Shown: piece after piece, positions 1 through 9,680 of the stretch
Layout of the letters: every line of letters starts with the position of its first letter
How positions within the stretch are numbered: position 1 is the stretch's first letter
NCBI RefSeq assembly: GCF_001425055.1
Contig: NZ_LMDK01000018.1
Span: 186,001-250,000 of the forward strand
Length of the DNA: 64,000 bases
Direction: 5' to 3'
Origin: Pelomonas sp. Root1237
GTDB taxonomy: Bacteria; Pseudomonadota; Gammaproteobacteria; Burkholderiales; Burkholderiaceae_C
The notes under the pieces: model-generated
Seen by the model: only the letters and a program-made list of their open reading frames with translations
Databases searched by the model: none
What the model was told of the DNA's origin: nothing
Program-made: the position numbers and the translations under genes

Positions 1-1115
1 CTGGTCTCGACGCGGTAGATCTCCTGTTCGGCCGCGGTGACCGACGGCCCGGACTGGGCGATGACGAAGGCGACGTCGCTGCTGCGCGCTGCCGCGATCG
101 GGGCGACCCAGCCGCCCTGGGAATGGCCCCAGACGCCGATGCGCTGCGGGTCGACGCCCGGCGTCTGCTTGAGCAGCCGGACGGCCGCGACTGCGTCGTC
201 GGCCAGGTCGGTGAGGCCGGTTTCGCGCACGTCGCCCTTGGACTCGCCGACGCCGCGCTTGTCGTAGATGAGGGCGGCCAGGCCCTGGCTGACGAAGAAC
301 TCGGCCTGCTGGCGGTAGGCCTCGCGCGGTGCGTCGGTGGACATCGGCGACAGCACGACGGCGGCATGTGGGCCGGGCGTGGGCGGCAGCATCAAGGTGC
401 CACCCAGGCTCAGCGCCCCGTTGGTCCAGCGCATCGGGCGCTCGACGATGTCCACCCGCTCGCCAATCTGCGGCGCGGCGCCGTTCTCGCTCCACAGCAG
501 CCGCTCGGCCTGGCCTTGCGCGGGCAGGCGCTTCAGCGTCAGGCGCACCGGCCACGGCGATTGAAGCGACGGCCCCGCGGTGGCCTCGCCCGCGCCGCGC
601 TCGAACAGGAAAGCCCAGCGGCCGGTGCCGAACTCGATGACGGTCGGCTGCGGGAAATCGGTGAACGAACCGACCGACACGAGCCGGCCGTCACGCAGCC
701 GGTACAGGCCGGGTGTGATGGCGGGCTGTGGCGGCGACGCGACCTGCACCATCGACAGGCGGCAGTTGTCGGTCGCCACTGAAAGCAGTGCGTCGCCCTC
801 ACGCCGGGCCGTGCAGGAGCCACCGCCCATTGCGGCCGGCAACGTGAAGCCGATGCGGCCGTCGCCCATCGTTGCGCCGGGCAGCGGCTGCCATTCGCCA
901 CCGGCGTTCACGCCGCCGCCCGGCATGGCATAGGCCAGGCGCGGCTGGTTGTCGACGAGTTCGGTGCGCAGGCGCCAGAAGGAGGGGCGGCCGGCCACCT
1001 CGATCAGGCCGGCCCATTCGCCGCGGGTGGGTTCAGCATGCGCGCCGGCCAGCGGGGCGAGCAGGAGGGAGAGCAAGGCGGCGCCGAATCGGGCGCAAAA
1101 GCGGGAGCGGGTCAT
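1..1115 (-). CDS. Secreted alpha/beta hydrolase, C-terminus beyond window edge
   Basis: Translating the minus strand from the ATG at 1115 gives an uninterrupted frame to the left edge (at least 371 residues), so the gene is incomplete at its 3' end. Residues 1-27 look like a Sec signal peptide (Arg-containing n-region, Leu/Ala-rich core ending near AGAHA), so the product is probably periplasmic or secreted. Roughly 200 residues of poorly recognisable beta-rich sequence precede an alpha/beta-hydrolase domain. This contains an oxyanion-type LSPM segment, a YDKRGVGES segment and the nucleophile elbow GHSQGG with Ser332. The expected Asp and His of the triad lie outside the window. The family includes esterases and dienelactone-hydrolase or peptidase-like enzymes; the substrate cannot be told. 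No operon partner is visible: the next gene on this strand, a LysR regulator, ends 118 bp upstream. Confidence 0.85.
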   Translation of the reverse strand, partial: MTRSRFCARFGAALLSLLLAPLAGAHAEPTRGEWAGLIEVAGRPSFWRLRTELVDNQPRLAYAMPGGGVNAGGEWQPLPGATMGDGRIGFTLPAAMGGGSCTARREGDALLSVATDNCRLSMVQVASPPQPAITPGLYRLRDGRLVSVGSFTDFPQPTVIEFGTGRWAFLFERGAGEATAGPSLQSPWPVRLTLKRLPAQGQAERLLWSENGAAPQIGERVDIVERPMRWTNGALSLGGTLMLPPTPGPHAAVVLSPMSTDAPREAYRQQAEFFVSQGLAALIYDKRGVGESKGDVRETGLTDLADDAVAAVRLLKQTPGVDPQRIGVWGHSQGGWVAPIAAARSSDVAFVIAQSGPSVTAAEQEIYRVET

Positions 1116-1233
1116 GAAAAAAGTTGTCGGATCAGTCGAACGAAGCCTGCATCTTGCTCAGCCGGGGCCGGCGGCGCTGCTGCGGTGCGACAGATTGCGG
1201 GATGGCGGCGATGAAAAGTTGCACCGGGGCCGG

Positions 1234-2148
1234 TCAGCTCGCTGGCCGTGCGGCCAGGAAGCTTTCCCGCAGCACCGCCTCGGCATCCTTGCGCCACGCC
1301 GCAAACACCGCAGACGCCTCGATGGCTTCAGCCAACGGCCGGAACACCGCGCCCTGCACGCCCGCGCGCTGGAAGGCGGCCGGCACGATGCTGATGCCCA
1401 TGCCCTGCGCCACCAGCGACACGACCGACAGCCAGTGCCGCCCTTCGTGCTGCAGCCGCGGGTAGAAGCCGTGCTGGCGGCAGATCTCGACGATGCGGGC
1501 GTGGTAGTCGGGTGAGCCCTTGCGGGAGAAGAGGATGAAGGGCTGGTCGCTCAGCGTCGCCAAGGGAATCTTCTTCAGCTTGGCGCCCGGGTGGTTGGCG
1601 GGCAGGCAGGCGAGGAAGGGTTCGCTGTAGAGGGGCTGCGAGGCGAGGGCGGGGGGCAGGCGGTCGGTGTGGACGAGGCCGAGGTCCAGCTCCTGCCCCA
1701 GCAGCGCCTCGATCTGGTCCTGCGAGTTCAGCTCGATGACGATCACCTCGACCTTGGGGTGGCTGGCCTGGAAGGCCTGCAGCCAGGCGGACAGGCCGTT
1801 GAACAGCGTGGAGCCGACAAAGCCTAGGCGCAACCGCCCCACCTCGCCGGCCTGCACCTCACGGGCGAGGGCGCAGGCGTCTTCGGCGCGGTCCAGCAGG
1901 GCTTGCGCGCTGGTGCGGAAGGCGTCGCCCGCGGGCGTGAGGCGCACGCCCTTGCTGTCGCGGTCGAACAGGCGGGCGCCGACGCTGGCCTCCAGCTGCT
2001 GGATGGCGACCGACAGCGGCGGCTGGGAGATGGCCAGGCGCTGGGCGGCGCGGCCGTAGTGCAGCTCCTCGGCCAAGGCGAGAAAGTAGCGCAGGTGGCG
2101 GAACTCCAAGGAGCGGGTAACGGTGTCCGTTGTCTTGGCAATAGGCAT
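1234..2148 (-). CDS. LysR-family transcriptional regulator
   Basis: A 304-residue protein starting at ATG 2148 (MPIAKTTDT). Longer in-frame starts would add a basic stretch with no family homology and run into the promoter region of the divergent gene. An N-terminal winged HTH of LysR type covers roughly residues 13-75 ([15 protein letters not shown], then [20 protein letters not shown]). A LysR substrate-binding domain follows from about residue 100 ([14 protein letters not shown]), with a conserved effector-domain segment near [11 protein letters not shown]. It is divergent from the glutaryl-CoA dehydrogenase gene with 112 bp between the starts. That is the classical layout for a LysR activator and its target, so control of glutaryl-CoA (lysine/tryptophan degradation) metabolism is likely but inferred. 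I did not assign a specific operator. Confidence 0.9.
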   Translation of the reverse strand: MPIAKTTDTVTRSLEFRHLRYFLALAEELHYGRAAQRLAISQPPLSVAIQQLEASVGARLFDRDSKGVRLTPAGDAFRTSAQALLDRAEDACALAREVQAGEVGRLRLGFVGSTLFNGLSAWLQAFQASHPKVEVIVIELNSQDQIEALLGQELDLGLVHTDRLPPALASQPLYSEPFLACLPANHPGAKLKKIPLATLSDQPFILFSRKGSPDYHARIVEICRQHGFYPRLQHEGRHWLSVVSLVAQGMGISIVPAAFQRAGVQGAVFRPLAEAIEASAVFAAWRKDAEAVLRESFLAARPAS

Positions 2149-2260
2149 TGCGAATCGTCGAAGTCGTTTCTTGAATTGGACACGAATCGGGCCGTGGCGC
2201 AATACTTCTGCCATTCGCGCCCGGCGCTTTTGCCGGGCGTTGCTCATTAGGACGCGCACC

Positions 2261-3439
2261 ATGGCCACCAAGGCAAGCTTTCACTGGGATGACCCGCTGC
2301 TGCTGAACGAGCAGCTCACCGACGATGAACGCATGGTGCGCGACGCCGCCGCGGCCTATTGCACTGACCGCCTGAAGCCGCGAGTGCTGGAGGCCTTCCG
2401 CAACGAGAAGACCGACGCCAGCATCTTTCGCGAGATGGGCGAGCTGGGCCTGCTGGGCCCGACCATCCCTGCCGAGTACGGTGGCGCCGGCCTGAACTAT
2501 GTGAGCTACGGCCTGATCGCCCGCGAGGTGGAGCGTGTCGACTCGGGCTACCGCTCGATGATGAGCGTGCAGTCGTCGCTCGTCATGGTGCCTATCAACG
2601 AGTTCGGCAACGAGGCGACCAAGCAGAAATACCTGCCCAAGCTGGCCAGCGGCGAGTGGATCGGCTGCTTCGGCCTGACCGAGCCCAACCACGGCTCCGA
2701 CCCCGGCTCCATGATCACGCGCGCCCGCAAGGTCGACGGCGGCTATGAGCTGACCGGCAGCAAGATGTGGATCACCAACAGCCCCATCGCCGACGTGTTC
2801 GTCGTCTGGGCCAAGGACGACGGCGGCCAGATCCGCGGCTTCGTGCTGGAAAAGGGCGCCAAGGGCCTGAGCGCCCCGGCCATCCACGGCAAGGTGGGCC
2901 TGCGGGCTTCCATCACCGGCGAGATCGTCATGGACAGCGTGTTCTGCCCCGAGGAGAACGCCTTCCCCGAGGTGCGTGGCCTCAAGGGCCCGTTCACCTG
3001 CTTGAACAGTGCCCGCTATGGCATCGCCTGGGGTGCCCTGGGTGCGGCAGAAGACTGCTGGCACACGGCCCGCCAGTACACGATGGACCGCAAGCAGTTC
3101 GGCAAGCCGCTGGCGGCCAACCAGTTGGTGCAGAAGAAGCTGGCCGACATGCAGACCGAGATCACGCTGGGCCTGCAAGGCTGCCTGCGCCTGGGTCGCA
3201 TGAAGGACGAGGGCACGGCGGCGGTGGAGATCACCTCCATCATGAAGCGCAACAGCTGCGGCAAGAGCCTGGACATCGCCCGCATGGCGCGCGACATGCT
3301 CGGTGGCAACGGCATCTCCGACGAGTTCGGCATCGCCCGCCACCTGGTGAACCTGGAGGTGGTGAACACCTATGAGGGCACGCATGACATCCATGCGTTG
3401 ATCCTGGGGCGGGCGATCACGGGGATTGCGGCGTTCTGA
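2261..3439 (+). CDS. gcdH: Glutaryl-CoA dehydrogenase
   Basis: A 392-residue acyl-CoA dehydrogenase; start ATG 2261 ([19 protein letters not shown]) chosen because upstream residues in the frame are not family-like and the length matches GcdH. The protein oxidises and decarboxylates glutaryl-CoA to crotonyl-CoA with FAD, the entry step of the glutarate branch of lysine and tryptophan degradation. Visible features are the N-terminal helical domain, the FAD/substrate segment [14 protein letters not shown], the MWITNSP segment typical of acyl-CoA dehydrogenases, and the C-terminal [17 protein letters not shown] segment. The catalytic base Glu372 sits there in YEGTHD, as in GcdH proteins. The gene is monocistronic on its strand and divergent from a LysR gene. 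The assignment to GcdH rather than another acyl-CoA dehydrogenase rests on overall resemblance and this C-terminal motif. Confidence 0.93.
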   Translation: MATKASFHWDDPLLLNEQLTDDERMVRDAAAAYCTDRLKPRVLEAFRNEKTDASIFREMGELGLLGPTIPAEYGGAGLNYVSYGLIAREVERVDSGYRSMMSVQSSLVMVPINEFGNEATKQKYLPKLASGEWIGCFGLTEPNHGSDPGSMITRARKVDGGYELTGSKMWITNSPIADVFVVWAKDDGGQIRGFVLEKGAKGLSAPAIHGKVGLRASITGEIVMDSVFCPEENAFPEVRGLKGPFTCLNSARYGIAWGALGAAEDCWHTARQYTMDRKQFGKPLAANQLVQKKLADMQTEITLGLQGCLRLGRMKDEGTAAVEITSIMKRNSCGKSLDIARMARDMLGGNGISDEFGIARHLVNLEVVNTYEGTHDIHALILGRAITGIAAF

Positions 3440-3709
3440 GAATTGGAAGGCTGACGGGCGTTCCCAGCAGGCTGGACGACCGGCGCCAGCGCTGGCCTCA
3501 CCTATCATTCTGGGCACCGCAGTTGACGGGCCGTCAGCCGTGTGGGCTCACCGCCATGTGCACCCGTCGAAAGACAACGCTGCCAGTACGCCGGCCGCGT
3601 AGCTCCTTCCTTTCGGGCAGAACTGCGCACCTCGCCATCGCAGCCCTTCGGACGAGGCCGCCGCGGTTTCCAGGATGAACGAACACAAGACAGGTTGGGG
3701 AGGAGCGCC

Positions 3710-4444
3710 GTGTTGACAGAGTGGCTGGACGCCGAGGGTCGTTTTTTTCATCCCGAGCCGCAAGTGCGGGTCGTGCCTCTGCCGCATGGCAGCCACTGCG
3801 TGGTGGTGGACAACGTCCTGGCCAATCCGGAGGGCGTGCGCCAATGGGCGGCCTCGCAAGCTTTCCGGCCGCCGACGCACTTTCCTTATCCGGGCTTGGT
3901 GCTCGACGCGCCAAAGGTGCTGGGCGAGCGGATGGCCGATTTCTTCGCGAAGCATGCGCGCGCGCCGCTCGGTGGTCGTCGCACGCTGCATCAAGAGGCG
4001 CGGCTGTCATTGCTGAACACGCCTCCCGAGGCGCTTGATCACCGGCTTTGGCTGTGCCACCGCGACGTTGTGCTCGTCGACCGAAGTTTGTTGTGCGCAG
4101 CCAGTGTGCTGTATTTGTTTCATGACCCTGCGCTGGGGGGGACCAGCTTCTATCGCCCACTGCGAGACCCGCAAGAGATCGACCGCGTGCTGGAGGACAG
4201 TTTCAAGCTGGACGGCCCGACCTTCAGTGCGCGCTATGGTGTGGAGCCGGGGTACATGAAAGGCGACAACGCGCATTTCGCGCGCGTGGCCAAAGTCCTC
4301 GCGGTCTGGAACCGCGCCATCTTCTACGACGGCTCCCTTTTTCATTCGCCTGACGTGGATCAGCCCACGCTGCTGAGCTCCGACGCGCTTCGAGGCCGCC
4401 TCACGCTGAACGGTTTTTTCACGTGCAAGCGCCAGGCGGCGTGA
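3710..4444 (+). CDS. DUF6445 family protein
   Basis: A 244-residue cytoplasmic-looking protein without signal peptide or membrane segment. I place the start at GTG 3710 (TTG 3713 is the alternative) because a strong GGGGAGGAG ribosome-binding site ends at 3705 and homology-like sequence starts there. The open frame back to 3542 has no such support. The body shows a dioxygenase-like layout: VVVDNVLANPEGVRQWA near residue 35, YPGLVLDAP, then LYLFHDPALGGTSFYRP and FYDGSLFHSPD towards the C-terminus. This matches DUF6445 proteins as I remember them. They are often encoded next to TonB receptors, tryptophan-halogenase-like proteins and SapC in carbohydrate loci of Proteobacteria. Histidines in FHDP and FHSPD would suit metal binding, but the reaction is unknown. 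Here the TonB receptor is 11 kb away, so the usual context is only loosely kept. Confidence 0.75.
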   Translation: MLTEWLDAEGRFFHPEPQVRVVPLPHGSHCVVVDNVLANPEGVRQWAASQAFRPPTHFPYPGLVLDAPKVLGERMADFFAKHARAPLGGRRTLHQEARLSLLNTPPEALDHRLWLCHRDVVLVDRSLLCAASVLYLFHDPALGGTSFYRPLRDPQEIDRVLEDSFKLDGPTFSARYGVEPGYMKGDNAHFARVAKVLAVWNRAIFYDGSLFHSPDVDQPTLLSSDALRGRLTLNGFFTCKRQAA

Positions 4445-4596
4445 GCGGCAGCGTCAACTCACGCTCGGCGGACCGGCCGGCACTTCTGGATCCGGCCCGC
4501 GTCTTCCGGGAGCGGGTGACGAAGAGGGGCGAGCCGTGGTTGCTGCCGATCCCGGGTGCCGAGCAACACGAGCAAGACCGCAAACGCGCTGGGTGA
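4441..4596 (+). CDS. Possible small translationally coupled ORF
   Basis: A 51-codon frame begins with GTG at 4441 overlapping the DUF6445 stop codon (GTGA) and ends at TGA 4594-4596. The product would be hydrophilic and basic, with RVFRERVTKRGEPWLLPIP in the middle. It is the only frame in the 211-bp gap between its neighbours that looks even slightly protein-like. I do not recognise a family, and it may be chance. The overlapping start is the only positive argument. Confidence 0.25.
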   Translation: MSGSVNSRSADRPALLDPARVFRERVTKRGEPWLLPIPGAEQHEQDRKRAG

Positions 4597-4655
4597 CTTG
4601 AGGCAGGGCGTGGCCCGCGAGGCATGCTCGTGGCTTCCAGCAAACGGAGAAGCCG

Positions 4656-5114
4656 ATGACCACCCGCCGCCATGCCCTGCTTGCCGCCGCCACGCTGCCC
4701 GCCGCTGCTTCGGCCGCGTCGGAACCGGGCTGGCCGTCAGCCGACGAAATCGCCAGGCGGGTCGAAGAGGCTCGCGCCGCCGAGACCGCCTTTGCCGCGG
4801 CCTTCGCAGCACGTGACGTGGCGGGGTTCCGGCGCATGCTGGCGCCCGACACCATCTGGATGGGCAAGGCGCCGCTGCACGGTCCCGACGCAGTCATGAC
4901 GGCCTGGAACGGCCTGCTGACTTCGCCCAAGCCGCCCTTCAGCTGGTCACCCGACCTGGTGCTGGTGCTGCCGAGCGGCGATCTGGCCCGCACGACGGGC
5001 CCGGTGCTGGACCCCGATGGCAAGGTGACGGCGCGCTTCCAGTCGGTGTGGCGCCGCAAGCCGGCTGGCGGCTGGGAGATCGTCTTTGACTTCGGGACCG
5101 AAGTCTGCCGTTGA
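4656..5114 (+). CDS. Exported SnoaL-like/DUF4440 protein
   Basis: A 152-residue protein starting at ATG 4656 after a GGAG ribosome-binding site. Residues 1-21 form a signal peptide with a twin-arginine pair near the start (TTRRHALLAAATL) and a cleavage region AASAASE, so export by Sec or Tat is possible. The mature part has the alpha+beta cone fold pattern of the NTF2/SnoaL superfamily. A long helix (IARRVEEARAAETAFAAAFAARD) is followed by FRRMLAPDTIWMG, then strand pairs ending in QSVWRRKPAGGWEIVFDFG, as in DUF4440 proteins. Such proteins are small ligand-binding or hydrolase/isomerase-like modules; no catalytic set can be assigned. It is convergent with the next gene, whose stop begins at 5116. 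Confidence 0.75.
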   Translation: MTTRRHALLAAATLPAAASAASEPGWPSADEIARRVEEARAAETAFAAAFAARDVAGFRRMLAPDTIWMGKAPLHGPDAVMTAWNGLLTSPKPPFSWSPDLVLVLPSGDLARTTGPVLDPDGKVTARFQSVWRRKPAGGWEIVFDFGTEVCR

Positions 5115-5115
5115 A

Positions 5116-5898
5116 CTATTTCCTGGTCAGCTGGATCTCGAACAACTTGGGCCACAGCTTGCCGGTCACGAACAACCGCTTGGTCTTGGCGTCATAGGCA
5201 ATGCCGTTGAGCACCGCATCCGGGCTGCTGCGCAGGTTGTCGGGCAGCAGGCCGTTCAGGTCAATCCAGCCGGTCACGCGGCCTGTCTTGGGGTCGATGC
5301 GGGCGATGCGGTCGGTCTGCCAGATGTTGGCCAACACCTCGCCGTCCACCCATTCCAGTTCGTTGAGCTGATCGACGGGCTTGCCGTCGGCCGTCACGCG
5401 CACGCGGCGCAGTTCCTTGAAGGTCAGCGGGTCGAGGAAGCGCAGCTCGGGGCTGCCGTCGCTCATGACCAGCTCCTTGTCGTTGTGCGTCAGCCCCCAG
5501 CCCTCGCCGGGGTAGGAGAACTTGCGCCAGAGCTTGAAGGTCTTGAGGTCGAGCACATAGGCGGTCTGCTCCGTCCACGTGATGCCGATGAGGCGGTCAC
5601 CCCATTGCGAAATGCCTTCGCCGAAGACTTCCGGCGGCAAGTCCACCTGCTGGACCACCTTGCCGGTCTCGATCTCGACCTTGCGGATGCTGGAGCGCCC
5701 ACGCAGGCCGGTGCCTTCGAACAGGAAGCCGTCGTGGAAGAACAGGCCCTGGGTGAAGGCCTGGGCGTCGTGCGGGTAGCTCTTGACGACCTTGAAACCC
5801 TGCACGGGCGTGGCGGCGATGACTGGCGCCGTCAGTGCCGCGGCGATCAGCGCGAGGGCAGCGCGCCGCTGCAGAAAAGAGGAGAAGGTAGAACGCAT
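5116..5898 (-). CDS. Glutamine cyclotransferase (plant-type glutaminyl cyclase)
   Basis: A 260-residue protein with an N-terminal signal peptide (about residues 1-27, LALIAAALTAPVIAA), so it is periplasmic or secreted. It belongs to the plant-type glutamine cyclotransferase family, which converts N-terminal glutamine of proteins or peptides to pyroglutamate. Diagnostic segments of its beta-propeller are YPHDAQAFTQGLFF, FEGTGLRGRSSIRKVEIETG, FGEGISQWGDRLIGITWTE, YPGEGWGLTHNDKELVMSDGS, LNELEWVDGEVLANIWQTD and the C-terminal VLNGIAYDAKTKRLFVTGKLWPKLFEI. The length is normal for bacterial members. It is the last gene of the minus-strand efflux operon, starting 4 bp after the phosphatase stop codon, so co-transcription is likely. 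A functional link to the exporter is possible but not shown by sequence. Confidence 0.9.
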   Translation of the reverse strand: MRSTFSSFLQRRAALALIAAALTAPVIAATPVQGFKVVKSYPHDAQAFTQGLFFHDGFLFEGTGLRGRSSIRKVEIETGKVVQQVDLPPEVFGEGISQWGDRLIGITWTEQTAYVLDLKTFKLWRKFSYPGEGWGLTHNDKELVMSDGSPELRFLDPLTFKELRRVRVTADGKPVDQLNELEWVDGEVLANIWQTDRIARIDPKTGRVTGWIDLNGLLPDNLRSSPDAVLNGIAYDAKTKRLFVTGKLWPKLFEIQLTRK

Positions 5899-5902
5899 GC
5901 CG

Positions 5903-6244
5903 TCAGCCTAGCCGAAGCAGCGGGGGCACAGCTGTCTGCAAGAGTTCGACGAGCTCAGCGTCCATGAAGCGGTAGTCGTCCGGGATGTCCAGCACATGCA
6001 GTTCCTTGCCCGCCAGCGATGCGGCGTGGCCCTGCATGAGGCGCGACCGGTGCTTGCTTTCCATGACGAGGATGACGTCGGCCCACTCGAGGTCGGCAGC
6101 GCTGACCTGCTTGCGCGCGCTGGCGCTGGTGCCGGCCGAGCGCACGTGCAGGGCCGGGTGGCGGCGGAACACCTGCTCGGCCGTCGGGCTGCGCCACTGG
6201 TTGCGGCTGCAGATGAAGAGGACCTTGAGCCTGTCTGGGCTCAT
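5903..6244 (-). CDS. Short low-molecular-weight protein tyrosine phosphatase-like protein
   Basis: A 113-residue cytoplasmic protein. Start ATG 6244 overlaps the stop of the outer-membrane efflux gene (ATGA), which supports this start over one 14 codons upstream. The phosphatase loop is CSRNQWRSPTAE near residue 12, matching C-x5-R-S of low-molecular-weight protein tyrosine phosphatases. A second conserved stretch, DLEWADVILVMESKHRSRL, is the usual mid-domain motif. The C-terminal region carries LDIPDDYRFMD, which may supply the general acid Asp. At 113 residues it is shorter than classical members (~150) and fits the compact predicted phosphatase group (COG4551, from memory). Substrates are unknown; co-location with an exporter operon may be incidental. 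Confidence 0.85.
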   Translation of the reverse strand: MSPDRLKVLFICSRNQWRSPTAEQVFRRHPALHVRSAGTSASARKQVSAADLEWADVILVMESKHRSRLMQGHAASLAGKELHVLDIPDDYRFMDAELVELLQTAVPPLLRLG

Positions 6245-7626
6245 GCGCCGCCAAGGGACTTGAACAGGGCCGCCTGCCTGACCCATTGCTGCAGCCGCAG
6301 GCGGATGCGGCCCTGCTCGGCGTCGAGCACGGCGCTGCGCGTCTGCAGCCAGTCGGCGCGGGCCACGGCGCCCACCTCGTAGCGCAGCGCGGCCAGGCGC
6401 TCGTTCTCGGTCGCCTCGCGCAGCCGGCCTTCGTTGGCGGCAAGCTGCTGGGCCACGCGCTCGGCCTCGATGCGCTGGGTCTCGATGTCGGCCAGCGCGC
6501 GTTGCAGCGTGTCGCGCAGGGTCAGCGCGGCCGCGTCGAGTTCGGTGCGGGCGCCGTCGCGCTGCAGGGCCAGGCGCTGCCAGTCGATCATCGGCACGAT
6601 GAGGTTGGTGCCGAGAGACGCCAGTGGCTGCGACAACCAGTCTCGTGCATGGCTGCCGCCAGTGCTCAGGCCCGCGGAGAAGGACAGGCGCGGGTAGCGG
6701 TCGGCCTCGCTGACGCGCAGCCGCGCCAGGGACGCATCCACACCGAAGCGGGCCTTCTGCACATCGGGGCGGCGCGCGAGCACCTCGGCGGGCTCGGCCA
6801 GGCGCCAGCGTGGCGGCTCTCCAGCCGGCAGCGCCGCCTCGGGCGAAGGGCCGGGCAGGGGCTCGTCGAGCAGCAACGCGAGGATCTGGCGCTGCAGTTG
6901 CGCGTCGGCGGCGAGGTCGGCCAGGCGCGACTCGGCGGCCTGCAGGTTGACGGCGATCTTGTCGACCTCAATCGGCAGCAGCTTGCCTTCACGAACGCGG
7001 GATCGCGTCAGCTCCAGCGTCTCGCGGGTCAGCGCGAGCTGGGTCTCGGCCAGCGGCTTTTGTGCGCGGATGGCGGCGAGCGTCCAGTAGGCCTCGGCCA
7101 CCTGGCTGCGGATGGACAGGCGGGCGGCGTCGATGTCGGTGCGGGTGGCCTCGGCATTGGCGCGCTGGGCGGCCGTACTCTGGGCCAGGCGGTCCCATAG
7201 GTCGAGTTCGTAGCCGACGCCGACGGAGGCGCCATAGCTGCGGCTCCAGCCGGTCGAGGTCGTTACGGGAATCGTCACGCCGCCGACCTCGACATTGCGC
7301 GTGCTGCTCTGGGTCTCGATCGGGCGGCTGGCATTGGCCGACAGGCTGGCGCTGGGCGCCCAACGCAGCGCGCTCTGCTCGGCCAGCAACTGCGCCTGCT
7401 TCCAGCTCAGCGCGGCGCGGGCGATGTCGCGGTTGGCCTCCAGTGCGCGGGCCTGCAGCGCGGCGAGCTGGGGGTCCAGCAGGCCGGCCCAGTCGGGCGC
7501 CGCGTCGCCGCTGCCCAGGCTCCAGGCCGTGGGCACCGGTACGTCAGGTGCCTTGGCCGCGGGGCCGACGGCGCAGCCGGCCAGCAGCAGCGCAGCCAGG
7601 GCGATCGAGGTCAGTCTTGTTTTCAT
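6241..7626 (-). CDS. Outer membrane efflux lipoprotein (NodT/TolC-like)
   Basis: A 461-residue outer-membrane channel protein. Start ATG 7626 is chosen because it directly precedes a lipoprotein signal peptide (MKTRLTSIALAALLLAGCAV) with lipobox LAGC and lipidated Cys18. Upstream in-frame sequence is the antisense of macB. Two outer-membrane-efflux repeats are visible as alternating coiled-coil and strand stretches (for example AQLLAEQSALRWAPSASL and the second half QRALADIETQRIEAERVAQQL). The NRDIARAALSWKQA and RRPDVQKARFGVDASLARLRVSEAD segments are typical of NodT-family proteins. The protein would form the exit duct for the MacA/MacB pump encoded just upstream; the macB stop and this start are 5 bp apart. 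It shares a 4-bp overlap with the phosphatase gene downstream. Confidence 0.93.
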   Translation of the reverse strand: MKTRLTSIALAALLLAGCAVGPAAKAPDVPVPTAWSLGSGDAAPDWAGLLDPQLAALQARALEANRDIARAALSWKQAQLLAEQSALRWAPSASLSANASRPIETQSSTRNVEVGGVTIPVTTSTGWSRSYGASVGVGYELDLWDRLAQSTAAQRANAEATRTDIDAARLSIRSQVAEAYWTLAAIRAQKPLAETQLALTRETLELTRSRVREGKLLPIEVDKIAVNLQAAESRLADLAADAQLQRQILALLLDEPLPGPSPEAALPAGEPPRWRLAEPAEVLARRPDVQKARFGVDASLARLRVSEADRYPRLSFSAGLSTGGSHARDWLSQPLASLGTNLIVPMIDWQRLALQRDGARTELDAAALTLRDTLQRALADIETQRIEAERVAQQLAANEGRLREATENERLAALRYEVGAVARADWLQTRSAVLDAEQGRIRLRLQQWVRQAALFKSLGGA

Positions 7627-7631
7627 CTTTT

Positions 7632-9647
7632 CTACTCCCGTGCCAGCGCGTCGACCGGGCTGAGAGCCGCCGCACGGCGCGCGGGCAGCGTGCCAAACAC
7701 CAGGCCTACGCCGCTGGACACCGCAAAGGCCACGCCGAGTGCCGCCCAGCTGATGACCACATGCAGATGCTGCTGGGCCGCGTTGACGGCCTGGGCCGCC
7801 AGCCAGCTCAGGCAGACACCCACAAGGCCGCCCAGGATGCACAGCACGACGGCCTCGATGAGGAACTGCAGCCGCACATCGCCCTGGCGCGCGCCAACGG
7901 CCATGCGGATGCCGATCTCGCGGGTGCGCTCGGACACTGACACCAGCATGATGTTCATGACGCCCACGCCGCCCACCAGCAGCGAGATGGCCGCGACGCC
8001 AGCGAACAGCGCCGCCATCGCGCTGGTCACGCTCTGGAACTTGCGGAACTCCTCTTCGCCGTTCCAGGTGCCGAAGTCCTCGCGGCCGTGCAGGGCCTTG
8101 AGGCGGTGGATGATCTGCTCGCGCACCTGCTGCGGCGGCACGGTCAGGTCCAGCAGCACGTCGAAGTTGTCGACGTCGGCGCGCGCGTCCAGCTTGCGCG
8201 AGAAGGTGGTGTGCGGGATGTAGAGCTGGCCCAGCCAGCTGCCAAAGCTGAAGGCGCCGCCCTCGGGTGCGACGACGCCGACGACCGTGAAGGGCAGGGC
8301 GGCGGTGGGCGGTGGCGGCGCACCCGGTTGCTGGGCGGCCTGGGCGTCAGGCGCCATGCCGGGGTTGACGAAGACGAGCTGGCCCAGTGGCGACTCGCCT
8401 TTCTTGAACAGCGCGTCGCGCGATTTTTCGTCGAGCACGATGACCTGGCTGCGGGTCTCGTAATCCATCGCGCTGAGATAGCGGCCCTGCACGAGCTTGA
8501 GCTTGCGCGCCTTCAACGTGGCCGTGTCGCCACCGATGGCCTCCAGCATCGCGTCACGCGACTGGTGTCGCGCGGTCAGCTGCATCTGGCGGTTCAGCGT
8601 GATGCTCTTGACGCCATTGAGCGCGCGTAGCGAGTCGATCTCGTGCGGCCGGAAGGGTTGGGGCACGGCGCCCGGCGGCAGGGCGGGGTTGCCGCGCCAG
8701 ACGGGGATGCGTCCCGAGATCAGGCTGCTGAGGTCCGTCTCGATGGAGTCACGGGCGGCGGTGGTCAGCGCGACGATGCTGACGACGGAGGCGATGCCGA
8801 TGCTGATGCCCAGCATGGACAGGGCCGTGCGCAGCCGGTTGCCCTTGAGCGCCAGCAGGGCCGTCGCGACGGCCTCGCGCCATTGCACCTGGAGGCGGCG
8901 CAGGCGGCCGCCTTCCTTCACGGGCGGCGCATCGCTGGGCAGTTCGGTGGGTGCGATGTGGCCGGCCGGCGTGCCGTTGTCGGCGACGACCTTGCCGTCC
9001 TTCAGCTCGATGACGCGCCGCGCATGAGCCGCCACGGCGGCGTCGTGGGTGACGAGGATGATGGTGTGGCCGCGCTGGTTCAGCTCTTCGAGCAGGCGCA
9101 GCATCTCGGCGCCGGAGGCCGAGTCCAGCGCGCCGGTGGGTTCGTCGGCCAGGATGATCTGGCCGCCATTCATCAGCGCCCGGGCGATGGACACGCGCTG
9201 CTGCTGGCCGCCCGAGAGTTCATTGGGCCGGTGGTGCAGGCGGTCGCCCAGGCCCAGCCGCTCCAGCAGCGCCCGAGCCCGCCCGCCGCGCGCGCCGGTG
9301 CCGACGCCCGCATAGACGGCGGGCAGGGCGGCGTTGGCGCGCGCGTCCAGGTGGGGCAGCAGGTGGTAGCGCTGGAAAATGAACCCGAAGCGTTCGCGGC
9401 GCAGGGCGGCGAGCTCGTCAGGGCCGAGGGTGCTGGCGTCCTTGCCGTCGATGACGAAGCTGCCGCTGGTGGGGTTGTCCAGGCAGCCCAGCACATTCAT
9501 CAGCGTGCTCTTGCCCGAGCCCGACTGGCCCATGATGGCGACGAACTCGCCAGCCTCGATGTTGAGGCTGACGCCGTCGAGGGCGGGGACGTCGATTTCG
9601 CCGAGTTGATAGTGGCGGGCGACGTCTTTGAGTTCGATCAGAGGCAT
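7632..9647 (-). CDS. macB: MacB-type ABC exporter (ATPase-permease fusion)
   Basis: A 671-residue fusion of an N-terminal ABC ATPase (about 1-225) and a MacB permease. The ATPase has Walker [10 protein letters not shown] at about 39-47, Q-loop [12 protein letters not shown], signature [10 protein letters not shown], Walker [14 protein letters not shown] and switch His in LVTHD. The permease has one membrane helix at about 275, a large MacB periplasmic domain and three C-terminal helices ([24 protein letters not shown] onward) including [19 protein letters not shown]. Together with MacA and a TolC-like channel it would export macrolides, peptides, siderophores or lipids; the substrate cannot be read from sequence. 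The partner macA is upstream on the same strand but separated by a long palindromic repeat, which is unusual for this operon. Confidence 0.93.
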   Translation of the reverse strand: MPLIELKDVARHYQLGEIDVPALDGVSLNIEAGEFVAIMGQSGSGKSTLMNVLGCLDNPTSGSFVIDGKDASTLGPDELAALRRERFGFIFQRYHLLPHLDARANAALPAVYAGVGTGARGGRARALLERLGLGDRLHHRPNELSGGQQQRVSIARALMNGGQIILADEPTGALDSASGAEMLRLLEELNQRGHTIILVTHDAAVAAHARRVIELKDGKVVADNGTPAGHIAPTELPSDAPPVKEGGRLRRLQVQWREAVATALLALKGNRLRTALSMLGISIGIASVVSIVALTTAARDSIETDLSSLISGRIPVWRGNPALPPGAVPQPFRPHEIDSLRALNGVKSITLNRQMQLTARHQSRDAMLEAIGGDTATLKARKLKLVQGRYLSAMDYETRSQVIVLDEKSRDALFKKGESPLGQLVFVNPGMAPDAQAAQQPGAPPPPTAALPFTVVGVVAPEGGAFSFGSWLGQLYIPHTTFSRKLDARADVDNFDVLLDLTVPPQQVREQIIHRLKALHGREDFGTWNGEEEFRKFQSVTSAMAALFAGVAAISLLVGGVGVMNIMLVSVSERTREIGIRMAVGARQGDVRLQFLIEAVVLCILGGLVGVCLSWLAAQAVNAAQQHLHVVISWAALGVAFAVSSGVGLVFGTLPARRAAALSPVDALARE

Positions 9648-9680
9648 TGCGGGGCCTCCGGCTGCGGTGTGTTCTTGGCT

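Noticed and set aside
1859-3517. Open frame of 552 codons on the minus strand across gcdH
   Set aside because: It covers the antisense of gcdH and part of the LysR gene in another frame; both real genes have strong motifs.
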